DNA of 64,000 bases, from NCBI RefSeq assembly GCF_004365705.1, contig NZ_SOBN01000005.1, positions 1 through 64,000 of the forward strand, given 5' to 3'. This DNA is from Streptomyces sp. 846.5 (lineage in GTDB: Bacteria; Actinomycetota; Actinomycetes; Streptomycetales; Streptomycetaceae). The position numbers and the translations under genes are program-made. Below, piece after piece: positions 26,438 to 34,192 of the stretch. The notes beneath the pieces are model-generated. The model worked only from the letters and a program-made list of their open reading frames with translations, was not told where the DNA came from and made no database searches. Every line of letters starts with the position of its first letter. Within the stretch, counting starts at the first letter, position 1.

Positions 26438-27100
26438 TTAGAGCGGGTTCACCTGGTCGTGGTCGACCGGGCGGGCGACGACTGTGCGCACGGTGTCCAG
26501 CAGCAGCAGGGGCAGCGCGTACCGGCGCGGCCGGTGGAGTCGCAGCCACTCGCGGGTGCGCTCGACGGCGGCAGCGTCCGGCAGCACGGCCGGACCGACG
26601 CCGTCGAACCGGTAGAAGCGGTGCACCTCCTGCGCGCCAGGCACGTCGGGGGCCTGGTGGCTCTCGTCGCGGGGCAGGCGGTCGGCGTCGGCAACGGCGC
26701 TGGTCAGGGTGGCGGTGTACTCGGTGATCTGCACGCCCGTCGCACCGGCCCGCCGCTCCACCCATTCGTGCTGGGCGCGGACGGTCAAGGCGTTGTCCAT
26801 CGCGGTGCCCTCGAAGTGCTTGCCGTGGAGATCGAATCCGACCTTCCAGTACCGGGACCGCTCGGTGCGGATGGCCTCCATGAACGTGATCACGCGGTCG
26901 GCGACCGCCTGGGCGGCGTCGCCCCCCCACTCTCGGGCGACGCGCCGGGCCATGTCCTCGCCATCGAAGACGTAGGCGGTGGCGATGCGTGCGGTCCGCC
27001 CCTTGTCCATCCCCTGGGACTGCTCGCCGATGATCTCCAGACGCAGGAACCTGTCCAGCTCGGCCAGGTTGGTCGCGTCGAATGCGTACGTCGTGCGCAC
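26438..27100 (-). CDS. hypothetical protein, 220 residues
   Basis: GTG 27100 with AAGGAGAG upstream and promoter block 2 ahead of it. Reads as a folded alpha/beta protein (FDATNLAELDRFLRLEIIG; RVITFMEAIRTERSRYWKVGF; YALPLLLLDTVRTVVARPVD). I do not recognise it. It has the strongest promoter context in its part of the array, so it is probably expressed first. Confidence 0.55.
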   Translation of the reverse strand: MRTTYAFDATNLAELDRFLRLEIIGEQSQGMDKGRTARIATAYVFDGEDMARRVAREWGGDAAQAVADRVITFMEAIRTERSRYWKVGFDLHGKHFEGTAMDNALTVRAQHEWVERRAGATGVQITEYTATLTSAVADADRLPRDESHQAPDVPGAQEVHRFYRFDGVGPAVLPDAAAVERTREWLRLHRPRRYALPLLLLDTVRTVVARPVDHDQVNPL

Positions 27101-27113
27101 GGTGACTCTCCTT

Positions 27114-27245
27114 GTGTAGGGTTCCCGGCCGGTCGGCCGGGGTGTCCGGGGGCGGTGCCAACCCCTCCGAACAAGCTCTATTTAACCATGTTCTTGATCC
27201 CACGTCCACCCCTCGGGGCGGGGCCGATCGAGTGAACTGCCTGGT
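27114..27245 (-). promoter_or_regulatory. conserved promoter block, copy 2
   Basis: Minus-strand -35 TGGACG (27208-27203), 17-base spacer, -10 TTAAAT (27185-27180), then the same leader as copy 1, identical over most of 27114-27190. Upstream GATCGAGTGAACT matches the copy 1 flank. Confidence 0.7.
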
Positions 27246-27302
27246 GGGGGTGGGTGCTGACGGTCCGGGGGGCGGACGCGGTGGCGTCCGCCCCCCGGTG
27301 GG

Positions 27303-27887
27303 CTACAGCTCGCCCCGGTCGCGGAGGTAGGCGGCCAGCAGGGTTGCAACGAGGGAGTCTCGGGTTCCGGGGACGCGCCTGGCGTCGAGTGCGCCGTCTC
27401 GGCGGCCTGCCAGGTAGATCGGGAACGCGCGGCCGATCGGGGGCACGAACATGACGTACAGCCCGTGGGTGCTGTGGATGCGGACGGCGGCGGCTCCGGC
27501 GTCGGCGTCCCATCCGGCCGCGCGGCGGTCGGCCGGGACCCACTCGGACAGGTGGCCGTGGACGGCTCGGGCCTGCATCACGTCGGCGTGCTGGCTGCCG
27601 GTGCCCGTGCGGGTGGTGGGGACGCACCCGCACCCTGCCTCGACGGCGGGCAGCCCGGCGGCCGGGGCCGGGGCCAGGGCCTTCGGGCCGGTGCCCTGGG
27701 CCTGCTGGACGTAGGCGGAGACCTCGGCGGGGCCGGTGAGGATCAGCGGGCGGCCGATCACCGGCGTGACGGTCCATGAGCCGTCGGCGTTGGACTCGAC
27801 CTTGCGGAGCGGGCCGGTCACGACCAGCTCGAACAGCTCGATCGCGGCGGAGCCTTCCGGCTGGGCCTGGTAGGCGGTTGCGCGCAT
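27303..27887 (-). CDS. hypothetical protein, 194 residues
   Basis: Begins MRATAYQAQPEGSAAIELFE. The first 80 residues look beta-rich (LVVTGPLRKVESNADGSWTV; RPLILTGPAEVSAYVQQA), followed by GCGCVPTTRTGTGSQ and a C-terminal alpha/beta part ending in LVATLLAAYLRDRGEL. ATG 27887 has CACAGGAG after CCCCTACAC. It is downstream of the tandem ParB-domain gene in the same unit. Family unknown. Confidence 0.55.
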   Translation of the reverse strand: MRATAYQAQPEGSAAIELFELVVTGPLRKVESNADGSWTVTPVIGRPLILTGPAEVSAYVQQAQGTGPKALAPAPAAGLPAVEAGCGCVPTTRTGTGSQHADVMQARAVHGHLSEWVPADRRAAGWDADAGAAAVRIHSTHGLYVMFVPPIGRAFPIYLAGRRDGALDARRVPGTRDSLVATLLAAYLRDRGEL

Positions 27888-27997
27888 GGTGAACTCCTGT
27901 GGTGTGTAGGGGGTTGGGGCCCGGCGGGGGACGGGGTGCCGTCCGTCCGTCCGCCGAGTGGGCCGGGGGCGGTGTCTCCGCCCCCGGCCGGGGGCTC

Positions 27998-29593
27998 CTA
28001 GCTGAGCTTCTTCTGACCCTTGGCGGCCTTGGCGACGGGCTTGTACGCCTTGCCGTCGCGGGTGGCGATCTCGACGGCGGCGGGCTCGTAACCGAGTTCG
28101 GTCAGCCAGGCGAGCCACTGCGCGGCGGCGGTCCGCATGACAGCGCTGCCGTCGCGCCAGGACTGCCGTCCGATGTAGGACTCATAGGCGGCGGCGGTCA
28201 CCGCGAACGCGAGCCTGGCGGCGTCCTTCGGGGTGCCCCAACGCTTGGCCAGGTCGGCGCGGACGGTGGCCTTGGTGCCGCCGACCATCTCGGCCAAGCG
28301 CTCGCTGGCCTTGTCGTTGCCGCACCGGTCGGACATGGAGTCCTGCCCGGCGCAGAGCATGGCCAGGGCGGCGATGCTGGCCATGCGGTCGGCGGTGGCG
28401 CGGGGCAGCGCGCGGCGCTTGAGCAGGGTGGCGATCCACTCCCGGCGCTGCTGCTCGGCGGTGTCCCAGTCCAGGTTTCCGCTGATCACGCGCTTGCGCT
28501 CGGCCGGGTCCGTCTTGACCTTCGTGCGGCCGTCGTGGTCGCGGACGGTGTGGCCGAACACCTCCGTGTTGGCGCAGTAGGCCGTGTACTGCGTCGCGCC
28601 GGACTTGAGGACCCAGACGTGGCCCTGGCACTGGGTCTCGTGGGCGCTGGTGTCGCCCTGGATGTAGTAGAGGCTGCTGGCCTTGTCGCTCAGCTCGTGC
28701 TCAGTGCGGAGCCGGGCTCCGCGCGCCTCCAGCTCGGCGCGGTGGGCGGCGAGCTTGTCCCGCTGGTCCAGCTCGACCCCGGCCCGGCGGACCGCCCACT
28801 CAACATTCGTCTTCGGGTTGGCCTCCAGCTCGGCGGCGACCTTCTCGGCGGCCTCGGCGTCGCGGGCCTCAAGGTCCGCCAGGGCGGCCATGGTGGTCAG
28901 GTCCAGTCCCCCGGCGGCGGCCTCGGCCCGGCGGGCGCTGGCGGAGCGGAGCGCGTTCAGGCTGGCCTTGACGGCCTTCTGGCTGGTCCCGGCAGCGGTG
29001 GCCAGGCGCTTGACCCCGGCTCCGGCCTCAGCGGCGGAGAACAGCGCGGCGGCTTCCTCACGGTCGGTCAGCCCGGTGCGGTGGGTGGCCGTGACGACCA
29101 TCTCGACGTACGTGCTGGCGTCGTCCAGCTCGTCCAGCTCGTACGGGACGTGGGTCAGACCGGCTTCCTTGGCGGCGAAGAACCTGCGGTGGCCGTCGAC
29201 GATCTGCCGGGTGCCGTCCGCCAGCGTGCGGAACTTGACCGGGATCACGCACCCCTCAGCGGCGAACGTGGCCACGAACTCGGAGGTGAGGTTGAGCGAT
29301 TCGCGGGGATTGTCGGGGTGCGGGGTCAGGTCGGCCAGGCGGATGACCGCGCGCGGGCTGAACGGCACGGACTCCAGACCGGCGGCCAGGGCGGCGGCCA
29401 GGCGGCGCATGCCGTCCATCACCTGCTGGACGCCGGTGGAGGTGGTCACGATGTGCAGCGGGTCGGTGATGCCGTTCGCCGCGATGTCGGCGGTCAGCTC
29501 GGCGTCGGCCTGGGGCAGGACGTTGCCGGGGTGGGCGATCAGCCCGGCGACGGTCACGGTCGGCCAGGTGCTCGGCTTGGTCGTCACGGACAT
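27998..29593 (-). CDS. protein with two tandem ParB/sulfiredoxin-type domains
   Basis: A 531-residue protein. Two successive ParB N-terminal-like domains are visible: residues about 12-75 (TVAGLIAHPGNVLPQ ... QQVMDGMRRLAAALAAG) and about 80-155 (IRLADLTPHPDNPRE ... RQIVDGHRRFFAAKEAG). Each has the DGxRRxxA motif at the place of the ParB CTP-binding GERRxxA. A helix-turn-helix-like region (GVKRLATAAGTSQKAVKASL, about 210-230) follows, then a long C-terminal region with a few cysteines. It could be a KorB/ParB-type regulator or nuclease-like accessory protein. It is the first gene behind promoter block 3 (ATG 29593, GAGGAGA). Confidence 0.75.
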   Translation of the reverse strand: MSVTTKPSTWPTVTVAGLIAHPGNVLPQADAELTADIAANGITDPLHIVTTSTGVQQVMDGMRRLAAALAAGLESVPFSPRAVIRLADLTPHPDNPRESLNLTSEFVATFAAEGCVIPVKFRTLADGTRQIVDGHRRFFAAKEAGLTHVPYELDELDDASTYVEMVVTATHRTGLTDREEAAALFSAAEAGAGVKRLATAAGTSQKAVKASLNALRSASARRAEAAAGGLDLTTMAALADLEARDAEAAEKVAAELEANPKTNVEWAVRRAGVELDQRDKLAAHRAELEARGARLRTEHELSDKASSLYYIQGDTSAHETQCQGHVWVLKSGATQYTAYCANTEVFGHTVRDHDGRTKVKTDPAERKRVISGNLDWDTAEQQRREWIATLLKRRALPRATADRMASIAALAMLCAGQDSMSDRCGNDKASERLAEMVGGTKATVRADLAKRWGTPKDAARLAFAVTAAAYESYIGRQSWRDGSAVMRTAAAQWLAWLTELGYEPAAVEIATRDGKAYKPVAKAAKGQKKLS

Positions 29594-29611
29594 GGTGTTG
29601 ATCTCCTCGTG

Positions 29612-29745
29612 TAGGGCTCCCCCTGGCCGGTCGGCCGGGGCGGTGTCGGGGGGCGGTGCCAACCTCCCAACAAGCTCTATTTAACCATGTTTTTGATGTT
29701 GCTGTCCACCCCTGAGACTGGGCTAATCGGGTGATATCTGCTGGT
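29612..29745 (-). promoter_or_regulatory. conserved promoter block, copy 3
   Basis: Minus-strand -35 TGGACA (29708-29703), 18-base spacer, -10 TTAAAT (29684-29679), then a leader matching copies 1 and 2 with small gaps. This is the rightmost copy and heads the array. Confidence 0.7.
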
Positions 29746-29832
29746 CAGGAGGGGTGCGTGGGGTTGCCGGGGTCAGCCGCCGATGGTCGGGCAGCCCGTG
29801 CGGCCTGGCGCGTCTTCTTGACGTGCGGGGTG

Positions 29833-30044
29833 GTCGGGGTGGGTCCCTCGTTGGGCGGCCCGGCGTAGCCCAGCGCGGCGGTTGTCGGGGTGTCCAGGGC
29901 TCGGCCGCAGGCCGACCCTGACGGGAGTTTCGGGCGCTGGAGCGGAGCGGAGGCGGGCGAAACTCCCGTCAGGGCTTGGCGCTGGATGCCCCGGCGGCCG
30001 GTGTGCTGCCCTCGGGGGCTGTCCGACGAGGGACCCACCCCGAC
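29833..30044. repeat. nested inverted-repeat element, copy B
   Basis: The 29746-30160 gap has no convincing gene. Outer arms GTCGGGGTGGGTCCCTCGT (29833-29851) and complement (30026-30044) match over 22 bases with one mismatch when extended. Inside lies a perfect 16-bp inverted repeat CCTGACGGGAGTTTCG (29917-29932 with 29958-29973). The outer core GTCCCTCGT is shared with the element at 5052-5191. The two elements bracket the 5.3-29.7 kb accessory segment. Confidence 0.7.
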
Positions 30045-30160
30045 GCCCCAACCCCCCGCCGACGGGCACGTTCCGCGCGGTCCCCTGGGGCCCTCGGCAG
30101 GGTGGCCCGCCGGAGGCATCCCGATTCCGCGACCTGCTGCCGGCGTCGGAGCCGAACCTC

Positions 30161-31072
30161 TCAGTCGGGCAGGCGCAGGCGGATGAACCGCACGCGGCCG
30201 TTTCTGCCGCTGCCCACGATGACCTCGGCTGGCAGTGGGGTGGCCAGCCAGTGAATCCGGTCGCTCTCCTGCTCGTCGGGGCGGGGGTCGCGCAGCTGGC
30301 CGGCGGCGGCGGTGACCTGGCGGGCCTGGGTTGCGTCCAGCCGCGGTGAGGTCATCTCGCGGCGGCCGTCGGACAGTTCCATCACCAGGGCCTCGGGTCG
30401 GCGTAGTGCTCCGGCCAGGCCGATGACCTGGGCGTCGTCGGTCTCCGCGTGGCGCAATTTGACCCAGGATCTCCGGGCGCTGGCGCCGGTGGCGCGGTAG
30501 GGGCTCGTACCGTTCTTGGCCACGATGCCCTCGATGCCGTGGTGCACCAACTGCTCGTACCAGAGCAGTGCCTCATCGCGGTTTCGGGTCCCGAGGACGG
30601 GTTGCACGATGGGGCCGGTGTCGGCCAGGGCGTTCCGTAGGAGGTCCAGCCGTTGGTTCAGCGGGTCGGCCCGGTGGTCGGTGCCGGCGACCGCGAGCAA
30701 GTCGAACGCGATGTAGCTGACGCTGATCTTGCGTGCCTGGCGTGCGCGGTGGCTGCGTAGCAACTCGGTGAAGACCAGTCGGCCGGTCTGGTCGGCCGCG
30801 CAGATTTCGCCGTCGAGCACAGTCCCTACGGGCAGGACCTGGGACAGTGCGGCGGTGAGGTCGGGGAACTCGCTGGCCAGGTTGCGGCCTGAGCGGGACT
30901 GCAGGACGACCCGGCCGCCCTCCAGGACGAACAGCACAGCTCGGAACCCGTCCGCTTTCGCCTGATAGATCCAGGTTGGTCCGGTCGGTAGCGAGCGGAC
31001 TGCTGTGGGGCGCATCACCTCGACCGGGGGCCGGAGCACCACCGGGGGCTCGGGGGCGTCGCTCGTGGCCAT
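30161..31072 (-). CDS. ATP-dependent DNA ligase
   Basis: A 303-residue protein of the LigC/LigD-ligase type. Motif I is YQAKADGFR with adenylated K39; motif III LDGEI; motif IV EGIVAKNG; motif V SWVKLR; a short OB-fold follows. ATG 31072 is used; an upstream frame extension lacks support. Such ligases seal nicks in repair and end-joining. On a conjugative element it may help finish replication after transfer. No Ku or polymerase partner lies beside it in the window. Confidence 0.85.
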   Translation of the reverse strand: MATSDAPEPPVVLRPPVEVMRPTAVRSLPTGPTWIYQAKADGFRAVLFVLEGGRVVLQSRSGRNLASEFPDLTAALSQVLPVGTVLDGEICAADQTGRLVFTELLRSHRARQARKISVSYIAFDLLAVAGTDHRADPLNQRLDLLRNALADTGPIVQPVLGTRNRDEALLWYEQLVHHGIEGIVAKNGTSPYRATGASARRSWVKLRHAETDDAQVIGLAGALRRPEALVMELSDGRREMTSPRLDATQARQVTAAAGQLRDPRPDEQESDRIHWLATPLPAEVIVGSGRNGRVRFIRLRLPD

Positions 31073-31162
31073 GGCGCCAGCGTCACTCCGTGGTGTGCAC
31101 GCTGCCACTGGAGCCGCGTGGCACCTCGCCCGACCAATTCGAACACGGATACGATTGCCTGT

Positions 31163-31648
31163 ATGACGCCCCTGGAACTTCGCGATCTGCTGGTGACCCG
31201 CCTTCCCGCGGTGGAGGGGGTTGCCTCGGCGGTGGCGTGGCCGGAGCGTCCGTATGGGCTGGAGGTGGCCCTGAGCTCGGGTGGGTGTGCGTACTGGATG
31301 GTCACCGGAGCCTCCGGGGTCGCTCCGGCCGCGGTCGGCGGAGAGCGGCCGGCGCCGCTGGCGGTGCCGGAGTTCCCGGCGGACCGGGTGCCGCTGGGCC
31401 TGGTCGAGCAGGCGGTGACGGCGGTCGTGGTGCAGGCGGCCCCGGGAGTGGTGCGGTTGGACCGCTACGGCCTGCGCCCCGCCCCGCCGGCCGTTGTGTT
31501 CGGCGCGACGGTGGACTGTGAGGACGGCTGGCGGCTCTTCGTGTCCGCGGTGGGGGTGTCCACCGGCCCGGGTGCGCGGTTGCGGCGGGTGATGCCGGAC
31601 AGCGAGGTGTACGCGGCGGGCAGCAGGGCGCCGGACGGCGGGGTGTAG
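31163..31648 (+). CDS. hypothetical protein, 161 residues
   Basis: Begins MTPLELRDLLVTRLPAVEG and includes GLEVALSSGGCAYWMVTGAS, a pattern I associate with small actinomycete accessory proteins of unknown function. ATG 31163 is four bases ahead of the next gene's start region at the far end, so 31163-32101 is a two-gene unit ending in a terminator. Confidence 0.55.
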   Translation: MTPLELRDLLVTRLPAVEGVASAVAWPERPYGLEVALSSGGCAYWMVTGASGVAPAAVGGERPAPLAVPEFPADRVPLGLVEQAVTAVVVQAAPGVVRLDRYGLRPAPPAVVFGATVDCEDGWRLFVSAVGVSTGPGARLRRVMPDSEVYAAGSRAPDGGV

Positions 31649-31651
31649 CCG

Positions 31652-32101
31652 ATGCGCAGGGACGGGCCGGTGGCGTGCGTGACCCTCCCGGACGGCCAGG
31701 AGATATTGGTGGTGGTCCGGGCGAGGGCGCGCGCGATCGACGGCCGATTTTGGTACAGGGTGGAATTGCCCCTATTCAGCCGGGTTGAGGTGCCTGGCGG
31801 AGCTCCGCGGCCAGAAGTCGAGCCGGTGGTGTTCGATGTGCCGCACCCGCTCATTCAGCCTATCCCTGGAGAGGATTACGGGCAGCTCAACGGGCTGCCG
31901 CTGCGGCCAGCACGGGTCTGGGCGGTGGAGGTGCGCCGCCGGGCCGGAGGGCCAGTGGCCCGGGTACATGTGGACGACTGTCCGGCGGCCGGCCCGATGC
32001 TGCCGAGGGTGAGCACGGATGAGGCGCGGGAGGTCCTGGCGCGGCCGCAGGCCAGGGGCTGCGAACAGTGCCGACCAGAGGCGGCCATGCGTCGGGGGTG
32101 A
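31652..32101 (+). CDS. DUF6233-like hypothetical protein
   Basis: A 149-residue protein. The C-terminal half, VARVHVDDCPAAGPMLPRVS then DEAREVL and CEQCRPEAAM, matches from memory the conserved tail of DUF6233 proteins (VHxADC ... DEAR ... CxFCRPD). Cys residues there could bind zinc. Function unknown. A strong hairpin follows the stop. Confidence 0.5.
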   Translation: MRRDGPVACVTLPDGQEILVVVRARARAIDGRFWYRVELPLFSRVEVPGGAPRPEVEPVVFDVPHPLIQPIPGEDYGQLNGLPLRPARVWAVEVRRRAGGPVARVHVDDCPAAGPMLPRVSTDEAREVLARPQARGCEQCRPEAAMRRG

Positions 32102-32103
32102 GC

Positions 32104-32137
32104 AACGGGCCCGGACGACTGGTCTTCCGGGCCCGTT
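32104..32137. terminator. terminator hairpin
   Basis: Perfect 12-base arms AACGGGCCCGGA and complement, 10-base loop, starting two bases after the upstream stop codon. Confidence 0.65.
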
Positions 32138-32173
32138 CCGCTCCCTGCTACCGCTGCAGCAGGAACCCGAAAT

Positions 32174-32383
32174 CTAGACGGCCCGCAACGGATCGGTTTG
32201 CATCGCGAGATCGCGGCGGGTTTGGTGCTCGGTCACCATGACACCGTCCGGCCCCCGGCAGGGGAGACCGGCCGGTGCGTCGCACTGCGGGCAGTCCTTC
32301 AGGACCGGGGCCAGCAACCGCGGCTTCGGCCTCGGTGGGCCGCTTGCGAAGGCAGCGGGCCAGGTGCGTCGCGGCGTTGTCAT
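32174..32383 (-). CDS. small phage-type zinc-finger protein
   Basis: A 69-residue protein. DCPQCDAPAGLPCRGPDG then HQTRRDLA gives the C-x2-C-x6-C...H pattern of the phage zinc-binding domain found on actinophages and their plasmids. The N-terminal start (ATG 32383) has no strong ribosome-binding site and the true start may differ. Confidence 0.55.
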   Translation of the reverse strand: MTTPRRTWPAAFASGPPRPKPRLLAPVLKDCPQCDAPAGLPCRGPDGVMVTEHQTRRDLAMQTDPLRAV

Positions 32384-32536
32384 GATCGCCCAACCGGCGG
32401 GAGAGTCCGCCGGTCACTCGTCTGCGGGCGCTGTCACCGATTCGGGTGGCTGGTGAGCTACCTCGGAGGATACGTCTGGAACTGCGGGGAACCTCGTGAG
32501 GTGGGAGAGTCCGCCGCTACGCTGGGTGCCAGTCCC

Positions 32537-32845
32537 ATGAGCGGGACAGTGGATCATCCTGGAATGAGGTGGATTGTGGTGAATCCGGAGGACTGGACTC
32601 CTGACCAGATCGCCCATTCCCTGCCGGCGCCGACGTTGCGGGCGGAGTTCGTGCGGCAGCTGAATCTGACGCCGATCTCGGAGCTGCCCGCGCTCGCGCG
32701 GCGCTGGGTGGCCATGGTCGAGCAGCTGCAGGTGGCCGCTGAGCGCGGTCGCGAGGTGCACCAGTTCCAGCAGCTGCACGATGGTGAGCTGCCGGAGGGG
32801 TTCGTGGACATCACGGCCGAGATCAGCGGGACGCGGGCCGCCTGA
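32537..32845 (+). CDS. candidate antitoxin of a type II toxin-antitoxin pair
   Basis: Up to 102 residues; ATG 32537 or 32564 are both possible and neither has a strong ribosome-binding site. Helical protein (TLRAEFVRQLNLTPISELPALARRWVAMVEQLQ) ending LPEGFVDITAEISGTRAA. Its TGA directly abuts the ATG of a RelE-like ORF, the usual antitoxin-toxin order. No DNA-binding fold is obvious, so the assignment rests on partner and order. Confidence 0.45.
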   Translation: MSGTVDHPGMRWIVVNPEDWTPDQIAHSLPAPTLRAEFVRQLNLTPISELPALARRWVAMVEQLQVAAERGREVHQFQQLHDGELPEGFVDITAEISGTRAA

Positions 32846-33097
32846 ATGTTCGAGCTCCACATTGACGCGGTGATGTACCGGGTCTATCAGGACCTGCCCG
32901 ACCGGCCTCGCGCCCGTGTCGCTCAGGTCCTGGTCGATGCGCTGGCTGATCCCCGGCAGATCGGTGAACCGTACGGCGACGTCGACGACGGTCTGATGCG
33001 GCTGTGGGCAGGCGGGGACCTGGCGGTGGTGCTGCTGATCGGCGATCAGACCAAGAGGGTCACAGTTCTGTCGATCACGTACGCCGGGCTGGAGTAG
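32846..33097 (+). CDS. RelE/ParE-like toxin candidate
   Basis: An 83-residue protein with the RelE pattern: an N-terminal strand and helices (VYQDLPDRPRARVAQVLVDAL), then PRQIGEPYGDVDDGLMRLW and AVVLLIGDQTKRVTVLSITY ending at YAGLE. RelE-type proteins cleave mRNA on the ribosome. It starts at the base after the upstream stop. Length fits the family. Confidence 0.5.
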   Translation: MFELHIDAVMYRVYQDLPDRPRARVAQVLVDALADPRQIGEPYGDVDDGLMRLWAGGDLAVVLLIGDQTKRVTVLSITYAGLE

Positions 33098-33937
33098 CTA
33101 GGCGCCGCCCGCAGATTGGCCAAGGGCAAGCCAGGCCGCTTCAGCGTCGGCCGTGGCGGACACCGATATGGCCGCCAGGGGGCACGGCGGCTTGAAGGTG
33201 ATCAGCACCTGCCCGGGGACGTCGCCAGCCCGAACTCCCGCGATGCTCTCGTGCTCGAACTCCAGCGAGGTTCGAGTCTCCGGGATGTCGAAATACAGAG
33301 GGCCGGCTGCGGTCGACGTCGCGATCCCCTCTCCCCCGACATGCCTGAGCGTGGAGAACCCCGGCATCGCAACGCCGGGTGCTTGAAGCGTCGTCGGGTC
33401 GTAGGGCAGGTGGCGCAACCCTCCCTGGAGCCGTGCCGCGCCAGTTGCCGCCGCGAGGAAGGCCGATTCGTCCTCAGGATCGATATCGAAGTCCACGACG
33501 AAGGTGACAAGGTCGAAAGGACTGCCGGACAGGCTATAGGACAACTCACACCGGACCCGCTCCGGCCGCCCGGCAGTTTTGTATACCGGGTCAAAGCTGA
33601 GCAGATTGGCGAACCAGATGCTGTGGTCCGGATGGCGCCCGGACACGTCGAAGCGTCCGTTGCTCAACGTTGGGACCGCGATGAGGCGCTTGTCGGTGAG
33701 GTAGTACCTGACCGTCCTGGCAAGGTTGCCGTCCAAGATCCCCGTGCTGGTGGCCCACTGAAGCTCGTCAGGATCGAGCAGGTGCAGCACGGCCTCCCAG
33801 AGCGACTGCTCGGCCCCGAGCTCCTTGCGGCCGGCCTGGCGCCTGAACTTGAGCGCTTTGAGCGCGGGGTCATCCACCTGTGAATCAGCGAGGGAGGAAT
33901 CAGCGGTGTCCAACTGGCGGCGGCGAAAGATGCCCAT
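33098..33937 (-). CDS. hypothetical protein, possible bacterial PH-like domain
   Basis: A 279-residue protein, ATG 33937. YYLTDKRLIAVPTLSNGRFD resembles the first strands of bacterial PH/GRAM-like domains, and the rest is beta-rich (CELSYSLSGSPFDLVTFVVDF; PLYFDIPETRTSLEFEHE). No signal peptide or transmembrane helix. It converges with the toxin gene. Function unknown. Confidence 0.55.
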   Translation of the reverse strand: MGIFRRRQLDTADSSLADSQVDDPALKALKFRRQAGRKELGAEQSLWEAVLHLLDPDELQWATSTGILDGNLARTVRYYLTDKRLIAVPTLSNGRFDVSGRHPDHSIWFANLLSFDPVYKTAGRPERVRCELSYSLSGSPFDLVTFVVDFDIDPEDESAFLAAATGAARLQGGLRHLPYDPTTLQAPGVAMPGFSTLRHVGGEGIATSTAAGPLYFDIPETRTSLEFEHESIAGVRAGDVPGQVLITFKPPCPLAAISVSATADAEAAWLALGQSAGGA

Positions 33938-34134
33938 TCTGTCCTCTGCGGCACAGGCCCTATGCGAACGGCCATGCTAGCCGTGTGCGCCACCGCACGG
34001 ATGCCGAAGAGGGACAACACCGTGCGGCCAACTTCGCTGAAGTGGAGAGTTCCACGCAGAGACCGGATCCGGTAGCGCGCGGGTAAGCAGGGTGACCAGT
34101 CGGCTGGCCTCTACGTCCGTGCTCGGACATGCGG

Positions 34135-34164
34135 AAGGGGTCAGGTCATCTGACCTGACCCCTT
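34135..34164. terminator. perfect 14-bp inverted repeat
   Basis: AAGGGGTCAGGTCA and complement with a two-base centre. It could be a terminator stem or an operator between 33937 and the small membrane gene. Confidence 0.45.
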
Positions 34165-34192
34165 CAACGTGCACCGCCCGACACCTCAATCT

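Noticed and set aside
29745..30119. 124-codon minus-strand open frame
   Set aside because: Consists of the nested inverted-repeat element read as protein.
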